From an uncultured Maribacter sp. (GTDB taxonomy: Bacteria > Bacteroidota > Bacteroidia > Flavobacteriales > Flavobacteriaceae): DNA of 64,000 nt. A program made the translations under genes and the position numbers. The stretch covers positions 1 through 64,000 of the forward strand of contig NZ_CANMBB010000005.1 in the NCBI RefSeq assembly GCF_947495965.1. The letters run 5' to 3'. Below are positions 54,222 through 61,697 of the stretch, in pieces. Numbering within the stretch: the stretch's first letter is position 1; each line of letters starts with the position of its first letter. Under the pieces are notes generated by a model. That model made no database searches and was not told the origin of the DNA. It saw only the letters and a program-made list of their open reading frames with translations.

Positions 54222-54599
54222 ATGAGCGACAGAGATTTAATGGATCAGGAAGAGATACACTCCAAAGTATTAAGAGCAGGAAGAAGAACTTATTTTTTTG
54301 ATGTTAGAAGCACAAAAGCAGGAGATTACTATTTAACAATCACTGAAAGTAAAAAGTTTACACATGATGATGGTACTTTCCACTACAAAAAACATAAAAT
54401 TTATTTATACAAAGAAGATTTTACCGCTTTTAAAGAAAATGTAGAAGAGATGATGGATTTTATCATTGATGAAAAAGGTTCTGAAGTTATTTCTGAAAGA
54501 CACCAAAAAGACTTTAAAAGAGAGGAAGATGTTAAGAAAGAAGAAGAAACAACCTCTTCTCCAGAAAACTTTACAGATGTAAGTTTTGACGACATTTAG
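54222..54599 (+). CDS. PUR family nucleic-acid-binding protein (DUF3276)
   Basis: 125 residues. The first 90 form a PUR/DUF3276 domain: EIHSKVLRAGRRTYFFDVRSTKAGDYYLTITESKKF (in parts), HKIYLYKEDFTAFKENVEEM. It ends in a charged, disordered acidic tail (EEDVKKEEETTSSPENF). PUR proteins bind single-stranded DNA or RNA and are near-universal in Bacteroidota, where they are suspected RNA regulators. The gene has a GAAA-loop terminator and probably its own transcript. Confidence 0.94.
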   Translation: MSDRDLMDQEEIHSKVLRAGRRTYFFDVRSTKAGDYYLTITESKKFTHDDGTFHYKKHKIYLYKEDFTAFKENVEEMMDFIIDEKGSEVISERHQKDFKREEDVKKEEETTSSPENFTDVSFDDI

Positions 54600-54620
54600 T
54601 CCTATAAAATATATTTTACT

Positions 54621-54655
54621 AAAATGCTCTTTAGAAATAAAGAGCATTTTTTTTT
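54621..54655 (+). terminator. Terminator after the PUR gene
   Basis: AAAATGCTCTTTA (54621-54633) pairs perfectly with TAAAGAGCATTTT (54638-54650) around a GAAA loop, then a nine-T tract. Confidence 0.88.
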
Positions 54656-54856
54656 GCTAATTTTACGTATAAGTAATCATAGATAATTTTAGCAAATACA
54701 ACCAAAGAACTTACAAACCAACTAAAGAAAAAGCCCAGAACTAAAGAAAGTATTATAAAAAAATGGGTATACAAACAAAGCCAAAGCAAAATTTAGAGTC
54801 CATAAAGCTTGCTCATCAAAGTTTATTTTAAGAGCATCTAAAGAGGCTACTAACAT
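54631..54856 (-). pseudogene. Small two-helix membrane-protein gene broken at a homopolymer (or a transporter remnant)
   Basis: An ATG at 54856, 3 bp after the csaA stop, opens a frame of 44 residues (MLVASLDALKINFDEQALW, then hydrophobic), stopping at 54722. Just after the run of seven T on the minus strand (54757-54763) the other frame continues with IILSLVLGFFFSWFVSSLVV and a basic tail to a stop at 54631-54633. Deleting one T joins both into a 74-residue protein with a plausible two-helix layout. The first 28 residues resemble the start of bile acid:sodium symporter family proteins, so a decayed transporter is an alternative. It could also be a sequencing error or a phase-variable tract. 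Confidence 0.5.
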
Positions 54857-54859
54857 TAA

Positions 54860-55198
54860 TTATGAAATTTTAAGTCCGTTAGAAACTATTTGTGCAGGCC
54901 GTAACAATGTTACATCTTTACCATCTACAGCACCCAAAATAAGACATTCGCTCATAAAATTAGCTATTTGTTTTTTAGGAAAATTTACTACTGCAGTAAC
55001 CTGTTTTCCTAGTAAATCTTCTTTGGTATATAATTTTGTTATTTGAGCCGATGTTTTTTTTATTCCAATTTCCTCTCCAAAATCTACCTCTAGCTTAAAA
55101 GCAGGGTTACGTACTTCTGGAAAATTAGTGACAGCAACAATAGTACCCACTCTAATATCTATTTTAGAAAAATCTTCCCAACTAATTAAATCTTTCAT
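54860..55198 (-). CDS. csaA: tRNA-binding/chaperone protein CsaA
   Basis: 112 residues, a stand-alone tRNA-binding OB fold. The family pattern is visible: ISWEDFSKIDIRVGTIVAV, PAFKLEVDFGEEIG, KKTSAQITKLY and the RNA-contact segment GKQVTAVVNFPKKQIA, then SECLILGA and VTLLRPA. CsaA dimers act as a secretion-related chaperone in Bacillus and bind tRNA. The next reading frame on the same strand begins 3 bp after its stop. It is divergent from the thioredoxin-like gene. Confidence 0.93.
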   Translation of the reverse strand: MKDLISWEDFSKIDIRVGTIVAVTNFPEVRNPAFKLEVDFGEEIGIKKTSAQITKLYTKEDLLGKQVTAVVNFPKKQIANFMSECLILGAVDGKDVTLLRPAQIVSNGLKIS

Positions 55199-55292
55199 TA
55201 CTTATAAAATATTTTTTTTGAAGTTAAAAAATGCCCTTTTACATTGCAAAGAATACCGTAAATACTTTTATCTTTAAAGTAAAAAACTTGTC

Positions 55293-55850
55293 ATGGCAAG
55301 AACACCTAGTAATATGCTACCTTTAGGTACAATAGCTCCAGATTTTAATTTATTAAATACTGTTTCTTTAAAAAAAGAGACTCTTACACAATGGAAAGGA
55401 GAAAAAGGAACTTTAGTAATGTTTATTTGCAATCATTGCCCTTTTGTTATTCATGTAAATCCAGAAATTGTAAAAATGGCAGAAAACTACCAAAATAAAG
55501 GCATACAATTTATTGCTATTTCTAGTAATGACATTGTTAACTACCCACAAGATTCCCCTGAGTTAATGAAAAAAGTTGCCCTAAAAGAGAACTACAACTT
55601 CCCTTATTTATATGACGAAACACAAGAAACAGCAAAAGCTTATGATGCCGCTTGCACTCCTGACTTTTTCTTATTTAATGCTAAGCTAGAATTAGCATAT
55701 AGAGGCCAATTAGATGATTCTAGACCCGGAAATGGCATACCAATCTCTGGTAACGACTTAAGATTAGCAATAGACAATCTACTAGAAAATAAAGAAATTA
55801 ATTCTATGCAAAAACCAAGTATAGGCTGTAATATTAAATGGAAAAACTAA
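55293..55850 (+). CDS. Thioredoxin family protein (AhpC/TSA-like redoxin)
   Basis: 185 residues without a signal peptide. The redoxin fold shows IAPDFNLLNTVSLKKETL, the active site FICNHCPFVIHV (Cys46-Asn-His-Cys49) and IAISSNDIVNYPQDSPELMK (in part), CTPDFFLFNA, YRGQLDDSRPGNG. The CNHC motif and the D-S-R-P-G-N segment place it in a group of uncharacterised redoxins that are common in Bacteroidota. It probably works as a cytoplasmic thiol oxidoreductase; the substrate is unknown. It is convergent with the YfiT-like gene (7 bp between stops). Confidence 0.9.
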   Translation: MARTPSNMLPLGTIAPDFNLLNTVSLKKETLTQWKGEKGTLVMFICNHCPFVIHVNPEIVKMAENYQNKGIQFIAISSNDIVNYPQDSPELMKKVALKENYNFPYLYDETQETAKAYDAACTPDFFLFNAKLELAYRGQLDDSRPGNGIPISGNDLRLAIDNLLENKEINSMQKPSIGCNIKWKN

Positions 55851-55857
55851 AGTATAC

Positions 55858-56397
55858 TTACCAACCTTTTCTATCTACCAATCCTTTTATATGTGCATAA
55901 TGGTGGTTACTATGCCATGCGTATTTATAAATATTTTCTAAAACGGTAACCTCTACATTACCTTCTGGATGCATATAACTTTTCTTTAAATCATCTGAAG
56001 ATAAACCTCTTAAAAGATATACCAACTTAGCATGTAATGCACTTAAATAGTGTAGAGATAATTTTATAGGTGCAGTTTTAGCATCAAATAGTTCGCTCCA
56101 ATCTTTTTCTTCATATGCTTTTATTAATGGTTTATCTTCAGACAAAGCCCATTTAAACCTAGTATAGCTATGATGATGACTATCTGCAATATGATGAATT
56201 AATTGCCTAACAGTCCAACCACCAGGGCGGTATGGCTCCTCTAACTGTTCTGCAGATAAATCTTTTACCAACTCTATTAAATTAGTTGGCAAATTTTCTA
56301 AATCTAAAATCCATTCTTCTAACAATTCTTTAGAAACTATTTCTGGAAATTTGATATTCCCTATTGGGTACTTTAACTTCTCTATATTTTGCTCCAT
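55858..56397 (-). CDS. YfiT-like DinB family protein (putative bacillithiol transferase)
   Basis: 179 residues. YPIGNIKFPEIVSKELLEEWI (in part), GGWTVRQLIHHIADSHHHSYTRFKWAL (in parts) and the closing YAWHSNHHYAHIKGL carry the histidines of the DinB/YfiT four-helix bundle, which bind a divalent metal. Family members related to BstA transfer bacillithiol to electrophiles; others were called metal-dependent hydrolases. Flavobacteriia are known or predicted to make bacillithiol, which suits the detoxifying role. The gene is convergent with the redoxin and divergent from the peroxiredoxin gene. Confidence 0.9.
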   Translation of the reverse strand: MEQNIEKLKYPIGNIKFPEIVSKELLEEWILDLENLPTNLIELVKDLSAEQLEEPYRPGGWTVRQLIHHIADSHHHSYTRFKWALSEDKPLIKAYEEKDWSELFDAKTAPIKLSLHYLSALHAKLVYLLRGLSSDDLKKSYMHPEGNVEVTVLENIYKYAWHSNHHYAHIKGLVDRKGW

Positions 56398-56520
56398 ACT
56401 TTAAAGATACTAAGTTCTGTGAATAGGAAAAATAGTTTTCTCATTATTATTGAATCCGAAAATATCACAAACTTTAATACAGTTTTAACTTCATTTTTAT
56501 GCTCATAATTATTAATCTAG

Positions 56521-56528
56521 TAATTTTG
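56521..56528 (+). promoter_or_regulatory. -7 element upstream of the peroxiredoxin gene
   Basis: TAATTTTG matches TAnnTTTG, 35 bp before the ATG. Confidence 0.5.
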
Positions 56529-56563
56529 TAGGATAATTATTTTAATTAAAAAATAAAGAACAT

Positions 56564-57202
56564 ATGGCAACATTAAGATTGGGCGATACTGCCCCAGATT
56601 TTACAGCAGATAGTTCTATGGGAACTATAAATTTATATGAATATTTAGGGGACTCTTGGGGAATTTTGTTTTCGCACCCTGCAGATTTTACTCCGGTATG
56701 TACTACAGAATTAGGTACAGCTTCTAACTTTAAAGGAGAGTTTGACAAGCGTAATGTAAAAATGCTAGCTTTAAGTGTAGATGGTTCTGACTCTCATAGA
56801 GAATGGATAAAAGATATTAATGAAGTACAAGAAACCACTGTAAACTTCCCTATTATAGCAGATGAAGATAAAAAAGTATCGGATTTATATGATATGATTC
56901 ATCCTAAAGCAGACAGTACGCTTACGGTTCGTTCGGTATTTATTATAGCACCAGATAAAACAGTAAAACTTACTTTAACATACCCAGCATCAACAGGTCG
57001 TAATTTTTATGAATTACTAAGAGTTGTAGATTCTTTACAACTTACAGCAAACCATAAAGTTGCAACTCCTGCAAATTGGAAAAATGGAGAAGATGTTGTA
57101 GTAAGTCCGGCTATACCTACTTCACAAGCTAAAGAAATTTTTAGCAAAGGGGTAAACGAAATAAAACCTTATTTAAGAATGACGCCAGACCCTACTAAAT
57201 AA
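56564..57202 (+). CDS. 1-Cys peroxiredoxin (Prx6 type)
   Basis: 212 residues. The peroxidatic Cys46 is in SHPADFTPVCTTELG with Thr43; the catalytic Arg is in TLTVRSVFII. There is no resolving Cys, and the C-terminal 70 residues (TANHKVATPANWKNGEDVVV, in part) form the long Prx6 dimer extension, so this is the 1-Cys Prx6 class. It reduces hydrogen and alkyl peroxides in the cytoplasm. It has its own -7 element and a strong terminator. Confidence 0.95.
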   Translation: MATLRLGDTAPDFTADSSMGTINLYEYLGDSWGILFSHPADFTPVCTTELGTASNFKGEFDKRNVKMLALSVDGSDSHREWIKDINEVQETTVNFPIIADEDKKVSDLYDMIHPKADSTLTVRSVFIIAPDKTVKLTLTYPASTGRNFYELLRVVDSLQLTANHKVATPANWKNGEDVVVSPAIPTSQAKEIFSKGVNEIKPYLRMTPDPTK

Positions 57203-57223
57203 AGAGAATTTTAAGAGCATAAA

Positions 57224-57262
57224 AAGAGGGGTAACTAAAATTAGTTACCCCTCTTCTTTTAA
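57224..57262 (+). terminator. Terminator after the peroxiredoxin gene
   Basis: 57224-57238 (AAGAGGGGTAACTAA) pairs perfectly with 57241-57255 and is followed by CTTCTTTT. Confidence 0.88.
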
Positions 57263-57291
57263 AAAAATACAATTATAGTATCTTAGTAATT

Positions 57292-58071
57292 ATGAACAAA
57301 ATTGATATTCGTACAGTAGATGTTGTACAATACATAAAACCACTAAGAGAAGGTGGTTCTCTACCCGCCATTGTAAAAGCAGATGATGATTTTCTGTACG
57401 TTTTAAAATTTAGAGGCGCTGGTCAAGGAAAAAAAGCCCTGATTGCAGAACTTTTAGGTGGAGAATTTGCTCGCGCTATAGGCTTAAAAGTACCAGAACT
57501 TGTCTTTATGAATTTAGAGGATTCTTTTAGTAAAACAGAGCCTGATGAAGAAATTCAAGATTTACTAAAATTTAGTGTTGGCCTAAATTTAGGATTGCAC
57601 TATTTATCTAGCGCAATTACGTATGACCCTTTAGTTTCTAATATAGATGGTACTACAGCGTCTAAAGTTGTTTTATTAGACAGTATTATTAGTAACATAG
57701 ACCGAACTGCAAAAAATACCAACCTATTACATTGGAATAATGAGCTATGGATTATAGATAATGGTGCTAGCTTTTATTTTCATCATAATTGGCCCCAATG
57801 GGAAAACCACCTTACTAGAACTTTCCCCCTTATTAAAGACCATGTTCTTTTAGAATGTGCTAGCAATTTACAATCCGTAGCAAAAGAGATAAAACATAAA
57901 ATTAACCAAGAAAAGATTGAAGAAATTATTTCTTTAATACCAGAAGAATGGTTAATAAATGAGACCGATTCTTTTACTCCAGATCAAATGAGAGCTGCAT
58001 ATATATCTTATATAAATGCTAAAATTTCTATGTTAGATAATCTAGTTAAAGAAGCCGAAGATGCAAGATAG
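57292..58071 (+). CDS. HipA-like kinase domain protein
   Basis: 259 residues. Visible kinase features: YVLKFRGAGQGKKALIAELLGGEFAR (in part), with a beta-3-like Lys and a downstream acidic helix; the catalytic loop SNIDRTAKNTNLL (about 140-152), with Asp-Arg and Asn as in HipA-type kinases; and the metal motif WIIDNGASFYFH. It lacks the N-terminal HipA dimer domain and no HipB-like antitoxin is present, so it belongs to the short HipA_2-like group. It overlaps the DUF3037 gene by 11 bp, a pairing seen widely, so the two products probably act together. The phosphorylation target is unknown. Confidence 0.85.
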   Translation: MNKIDIRTVDVVQYIKPLREGGSLPAIVKADDDFLYVLKFRGAGQGKKALIAELLGGEFARAIGLKVPELVFMNLEDSFSKTEPDEEIQDLLKFSVGLNLGLHYLSSAITYDPLVSNIDGTTASKVVLLDSIISNIDRTAKNTNLLHWNNELWIIDNGASFYFHHNWPQWENHLTRTFPLIKDHVLLECASNLQSVAKEIKHKINQEKIEEIISLIPEEWLINETDSFTPDQMRAAYISYINAKISMLDNLVKEAEDAR

Positions 58072-58444
58072 AGTTACGTTTGAATATGCTATAATACGTG
58101 TTGTTCCTAAAGTAGAACGGCAAGAATTTTTTAATGTTGGGGTAATTTTATTTTCTAAGCGAAAAAAATTTCTAGATATAAAATATAACATTAGCCAAAA
58201 AAAATTAGAAGCTTTTTCTGAAGAGATAGATATAAACATGCTAGAATCTTACCTAAATGCATGGAAACTAGTATGCGAAGGAGCTTCATCTGCTGGTACT
58301 ATTGGTAAGTTAGAACTATCCGATAGGTTTAGATGGTTAGCAGCTTCTAGAAGCACAATAATACAAAGCTCAAAAACACATTCCGGAATTTGCAATAATC
58401 CAGAAAAAGTTTTAGAAGACATATTTACTAAATACGTATTATAG
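58061..58444 (+). CDS. DUF3037 domain protein
   Basis: 127 residues, soluble. The DUF3037 pattern is clear: FEYAIIRVVPKVERQEFFNVGVILFS (in parts), FLDIKYN, LNAWKLVCEGASSAGTIG and the closing SSKTHSGICNNPEKVLEDIF. The family has no known activity. It overlaps the HipA-like kinase gene by 11 bp and is followed after 2 bp by the YcaQ-like gene. It may be a specificity partner or substrate of the kinase. Confidence 0.88.
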   Translation: MQDRVTFEYAIIRVVPKVERQEFFNVGVILFSKRKKFLDIKYNISQKKLEAFSEEIDINMLESYLNAWKLVCEGASSAGTIGKLELSDRFRWLAASRSTIIQSSKTHSGICNNPEKVLEDIFTKYVL

Positions 58445-58446
58445 AT

Positions 58447-59646
58447 GTGGAGGTAAAAAAAACAGAAACTTTATCCAATAAAGAAGCTCAAAAAATTATA
58501 TTGTTATCTCAAAAAGTACTAACCGAAAAAAATACTGGAAGTGCTTTATCTGCTACATTAGATGCTATTGAACATCTTGGATATATACAAATTGACACTA
58601 TTTCTGTTGTTCAACGCGCACATCATCATACCTTATGGAATAGAAACCCTCGTTACCAAACTACACATCTATCAGAATTAATTAAAGAAAAAAAGGTGTT
58701 TGAATACTGGTCTCATGCAGCAGCTTATTTACCAATAAAAGAGTTTAGATATAGCCTTCCTAAAAAAAAGGATTTAGCAATTGGAGCCCAAAAGCACTGG
58801 TATAATCCCAATAAAAAACTAATGCAACAGGTTCTTGAACGTATTACAAAGGAAGGACCTTTAATGGCTAAAGATTTTGAAAATACTGGAAAAAAGAAAG
58901 GAGATTGGACAACAAAACCAACCAAACAAGCCTTAGAGTATTTATTTATGCAAGGAGATTTAATGATTTCTTCACGCAAGAATTTCCATAAAGTTTATGA
59001 TATTACAGAAAGAGTTTTACCCGAAAATATAAACACCAGTTTACCGTCTCCAAATGAGTACGCTCGCTTTTTAATTAAAAAATATTTAAATACAAACGGA
59101 CTTGCTCAAAGTAATGAAATAGCATACTTACTAAAAAATATAAAACCTAATATTACTAAAGCTTTAGAAGAAATGCTTCTTAGAAATGAAATAATTAAAT
59201 GCAATGTAAATAATAAAATATATTACATGCTACCTAATACTATAAACTTACTTAATAAACCTCTATACCGTAGTAAATTAAAAATATTATCTCCTTTTGA
59301 TAATTTACTTATACAGCGTAAACGAATGCAAGATTTATTTAATTTTGATTACTTAATTGAATGCTATGTTCCTGAAGCTAAACGAAAATACGGCTACTTT
59401 TCATTGCCAATTTTATGGGATGGTAAATTTGCTGCGCGAATGGATTGTAAAGCGCATAGAAAAGATAAAACATTACACATTAACAATTTAGTTTTAGAAC
59501 CTTCGCTTAAAAAAATTGATGAATTTTCTATAACTCTAACTAAAGAGCTAAAAAAGTTTAAAGAATTTAATAATTGTGATTCTATAAAAGTAAACAGAAC
59601 AAATCCTACAAATATTAAACAACTTATAGAAAAGCAACTTAACTAA
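58447..59646 (+). CDS. YcaQ/AlkX-like winged-helix DNA glycosylase
   Basis: 399 residues, HTH_42 superfamily. The start is GTG (58447), 2 bp after the DUF3037 stop; the ATG at 58445 gives no usable frame. The catalytic Q-x-D motif is QID (48-50) in HLGYIQIDTISVVQRAHHHTLWNR, followed by YWSHAAAYLPI and the C-terminal LSPFDNLLIQRKRMQDLFNFDY (in part), YGYFSLPILWDGKF. The Q-x-D type is that of E. coli YcaQ (AlkX), which unhooks interstrand crosslinks, whereas Q-x-Q is AlkZ. Here it is tied to a kinase pair, and translation is probably coupled. Confidence 0.87.
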   Translation: MEVKKTETLSNKEAQKIILLSQKVLTEKNTGSALSATLDAIEHLGYIQIDTISVVQRAHHHTLWNRNPRYQTTHLSELIKEKKVFEYWSHAAAYLPIKEFRYSLPKKKDLAIGAQKHWYNPNKKLMQQVLERITKEGPLMAKDFENTGKKKGDWTTKPTKQALEYLFMQGDLMISSRKNFHKVYDITERVLPENINTSLPSPNEYARFLIKKYLNTNGLAQSNEIAYLLKNIKPNITKALEEMLLRNEIIKCNVNNKIYYMLPNTINLLNKPLYRSKLKILSPFDNLLIQRKRMQDLFNFDYLIECYVPEAKRKYGYFSLPILWDGKFAARMDCKAHRKDKTLHINNLVLEPSLKKIDEFSITLTKELKKFKEFNNCDSIKVNRTNPTNIKQLIEKQLN

Positions 59647-59952
59647 GCCATCTTTATCTTAGGATAAAGCATGTAAATAGAAAAGGTAATTTAAAATTAG
59701 AACTACATATTCTTATTAGAAATTCCGTTAAAGAAAAGTTATCCAACTTATTCACAGTACCTAAAGAAAATATTTAATAGTACAGAGTGGTATTAATAAA
59801 AAAGAAAAGGTAATTTAATAAAAAATAAAACGCTAATTCTTAAAATATTTATGCCAATAAATATTGATAACCTAAAGATAACTTACTAAAAATCTTACAT
59901 TTAATAATTTAACAGTATATTTGCGCTTTAATAATTATTTAATATTTGTATT
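59647..59952 (+). other. 306-bp AT-rich gap between the glycosylase and cold-shock genes
   Basis: No open frame of note. It contains a 7-bp stem with a 4-nt loop at 59652-59669 without a T-tract, two adjacent DnaA-box-like 9-mers at 59739-59756, a repeated GAAAAGGTAATTTAA-type segment (about 59680 and 59805) and a -7 element (59916-59923) for the cold-shock gene. Confidence 0.6.
59916..59923 (+). promoter_or_regulatory. -7 element upstream of the cold-shock gene
   Basis: TATATTTG matches TAnnTTTG, 29 bp before the ATG; this gives a short leader compared with the long cspA leader of E. coli. Confidence 0.6.
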
Positions 59953-60147
59953 ATGAGTAAAGGAACAGTAAAATTCTTCAACGATTCCAAAGGTTATGGT
60001 TTCATCACTGAAGATGGTTCAAACGAAGATCACTTTGTACACATTTCTGGCTTGATCGATGAAGTTCGTGAAGGTGATGTTGTAGAATTTGAACTACAAC
60101 AAGGTAAAAAAGGATTAAACGCCGTTAATGTGAAAGTAGTTGACTAG
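59953..60147 (+). CDS. Cold-shock protein (CspA family)
   Basis: 64 residues, one cold-shock domain. RNP1 is KGYGFIT (residues 14-20) in KFFNDSKGYGFITEDG and RNP2 is HFVHISGL (28-35). It melts RNA secondary structure and binds single-stranded nucleic acid. The gene has its own -7 element and a strong terminator, and is followed by two very small membrane-protein frames. Confidence 0.96.
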   Translation: MSKGTVKFFNDSKGYGFITEDGSNEDHFVHISGLIDEVREGDVVEFELQQGKKGLNAVNVKVVD

Positions 60148-60172
60148 GTAACGATTTTAACTTTTTTATAGT

Positions 60173-60207
60173 AAAAACCCAAACAAATATGTTTGGGTTT
60201 TTCTTTT
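60173..60207 (+). terminator. Terminator after the cold-shock gene
   Basis: AAAAACCCAAAC (60173-60184) pairs perfectly with GTTTGGGTTTTT (60191-60202). Confidence 0.88.
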
Positions 60208-60335
60208 TCAATAATTCAAAAATGTAAGAAATAAGCTACTTTTGTATTTTATCAATATATTTACGCAACCTTTTATAATTTCTTTATCTAAGTATTAAAA
60301 CGTATTAAGTTCCCCAAAGAACTAAACATATATTT

Positions 60336-60422
60336 ATGACAACTTTTTTTTCCATTTTATTTGTATTACTATTTATTAATGCGATACTTCTCTTTTTTAG
60401 TGTAGGTAAAGCAAAAAAATAA
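60336..60422 (+). CDS. Tiny single-span membrane protein 1 (28 residues)
   Basis: An ATG-started frame of 28 residues, MTTFFSILFVLLFINAILLF then a short tail with SVGKAKK. It is a single hydrophobic helix with a basic C-terminus, so N-out/C-in by the positive-inside rule. It is paralogous to the frame at 60503: both begin MTTFF and share the spaced I-F-L-L-N-I-F-S pattern. No family is known to me. It lies between the cold-shock terminator and a bidirectional terminator, so a separate transcript is implied. Confidence 0.5.
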   Translation: MTTFFSILFVLLFINAILLFFSVGKAKK

Positions 60423-60502
60423 AGAATAGTAAGTTGGGTTTTTATTAGTCCTGTTGTTTTATACACAAACAACTAAAAATTTAACACCCTTAATTTTTAC
60501 TT

Positions 60503-60604
60503 ATGACAACTTTCTTTGGTATTGTATTTTCTCTTTTACTATTAAACTGTATTTTTTTTATTCTCAGTTTCAAAAAACAGAAAAAGACTAAAAAAATCAT
60601 ATAA
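60503..60604 (+). CDS. Tiny single-span membrane protein 2 (33 residues)
   Basis: An ATG-started frame of 33 residues, MTTFFGIVFSLLLLNCIFFI then a Lys-rich tail (SFKKQKKTKKII). It has the same layout as the 28-residue frame 80 bp upstream, differing in the longer basic tail. The stop codon overlaps the A-tract at the start of the following bidirectional terminator. Duplication in place of such short frames suggests real genes rather than chance. Confidence 0.52.
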   Translation: MTTFFGIVFSLLLLNCIFFILSFKKQKKTKKII

Positions 60605-60640
60605 AAAAAGCCCTTTCCATTATAGGAAAGGGCTTTTTTT
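60603..60640. terminator. Bidirectional terminator before the cyclophilin-FKBP gene
   Basis: 60603-60618 and 60625-60640 form a 16-bp perfect stem (CCCTTTCC/GGAAAGGG flanked by A7G and CT7) around loop ATTATA. Confidence 0.92.
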
Positions 60641-60659
60641 AAATTGCAGAATGAGGATT

Positions 60660-61592
60660 TTATCCTACACCCATTAATTCTACATCAAAAATTAGAGTAG
60701 CATCTGGTGGTATAACACCACCTGCTCCTGCACTACCATACGCTAAATTAGAAGGAATAACAAAACGAGCTTTATCTCCTACTTTTAATAAAGCAATACC
60801 TTCATCCCATCCCGGAATTACTTGTCCTATTCCTAATTGAAAATCTATTGGTTCATTACGTTTATAAGAAGAATCAAAAACTTGACCGCTTAATAAAGAA
60901 CCTTCATAGTGTACCGATACTTTCTTTCCACTTTCTGCCTGTGCACCAGAACCATTTTGAATCATTTTGTAACGTAAACCACTTTCTGTTTGATCAAAAC
61001 CAGCTGCAACTTTATCTAACTCTGCTGCTTGTCTTGCTTTTTCAGCTGCTTTTCTTTCTTCACCAGAACTTGCAAAAGTTTTAAATGCCTGTAAAGCATC
61101 CCAAGCTTTTGCTTCTTCACCTACACGTACAATCTCTAAACTGTCAATTTTATCACCTTGCGCCACAGCATCAACCACTTCTTGTCCTGACGATACATTA
61201 CCAAAAACTGTATGCTTATTATCTAACCATGGTGTTGGAACGTGTGTTATAAAAAATTGACTTCCATTTGTACCAGGCCCAGCATTTGCCATAGATAAAA
61301 CTCCTGGCTCACTATGATTTAAGTCTGGATGAAATTCATCATCAAATTTATAACCAGCGTCTCCTGTTCCAGTACCTAGTGGGCAACCACCTTGTATCAT
61401 AAAATCTGGAATTACTCTATGAAAACTTAAACCATCATAATAAGCTTCTCCTGCAGATTTTGCTGAGTTTTCCATTTTACCCTCTGCTAAAGCAACAAAG
61501 TTACCTACAGTTCCTGGGGTTTTATCATGTGTGAGTTTTACTAATATCTCACCTTTAGTTGTATTGAATTTTGCGTAAATGCCGTCTTGCAT
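60660..61592 (-). CDS. Cyclophilin-FKBP fusion peptidyl-prolyl isomerase
   Basis: 310 residues with two PPIase domains. Cyclophilin domain about 1-165: FHRVIPDFMIQGGCPLGTGTG (in parts), GTNGSQFFIT, WLDNKHTVFG. After a Lys/Ala-rich linker (about 170-195) the FKBP domain about 200-310: GSGAQAESGKKVSVHYEGSL (in part), FDSSYKR, FQLGIGQVIPGWDEGI, FVIPSNLAYG and PPDATLIFDVELM. Each isomerises Xaa-Pro bonds. No signal peptide is visible, so it is cytoplasmic. The -7 element upstream and bidirectional terminator make it a single-gene unit. Confidence 0.95.
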   Translation of the reverse strand: MQDGIYAKFNTTKGEILVKLTHDKTPGTVGNFVALAEGKMENSAKSAGEAYYDGLSFHRVIPDFMIQGGCPLGTGTGDAGYKFDDEFHPDLNHSEPGVLSMANAGPGTNGSQFFITHVPTPWLDNKHTVFGNVSSGQEVVDAVAQGDKIDSLEIVRVGEEAKAWDALQAFKTFASSGEERKAAEKARQAAELDKVAAGFDQTESGLRYKMIQNGSGAQAESGKKVSVHYEGSLLSGQVFDSSYKRNEPIDFQLGIGQVIPGWDEGIALLKVGDKARFVIPSNLAYGSAGAGGVIPPDATLIFDVELMGVG

Positions 61593-61614
61593 AATGCTAT
61601 TTTTATATGAGCGG

Positions 61615-61622
61615 CAAAGATA
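61615..61622 (-). promoter_or_regulatory. -7 element for the cyclophilin-FKBP gene
   Basis: On the minus strand TATCTTTG matches TAnnTTTG, 22 bp before the ATG. Confidence 0.5.
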
Positions 61623-61697
61623 CTAATTTTTAAAAGTTTTTACCACGCTATTACAGCAATTACCTTAGAATCCTATCCTAAATTTTAGTTAATAATG

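Noticed and set aside
54405-54647. Minus-strand frames opposite the PUR gene
   Set aside because: They are shadows of the coding frame; the translations are Phe/Ser-rich low complexity.
57292-58071. HipAB toxin-antitoxin system
   Set aside because: No HipB-like helix-turn-helix protein is adjacent and the kinase lacks the N-terminal part of canonical HipA.
59739-59756. Chromosomal origin of replication
   Set aside because: Only two DnaA-like boxes, no cluster of boxes and no dnaA, dnaN, gidA or similar genes nearby.
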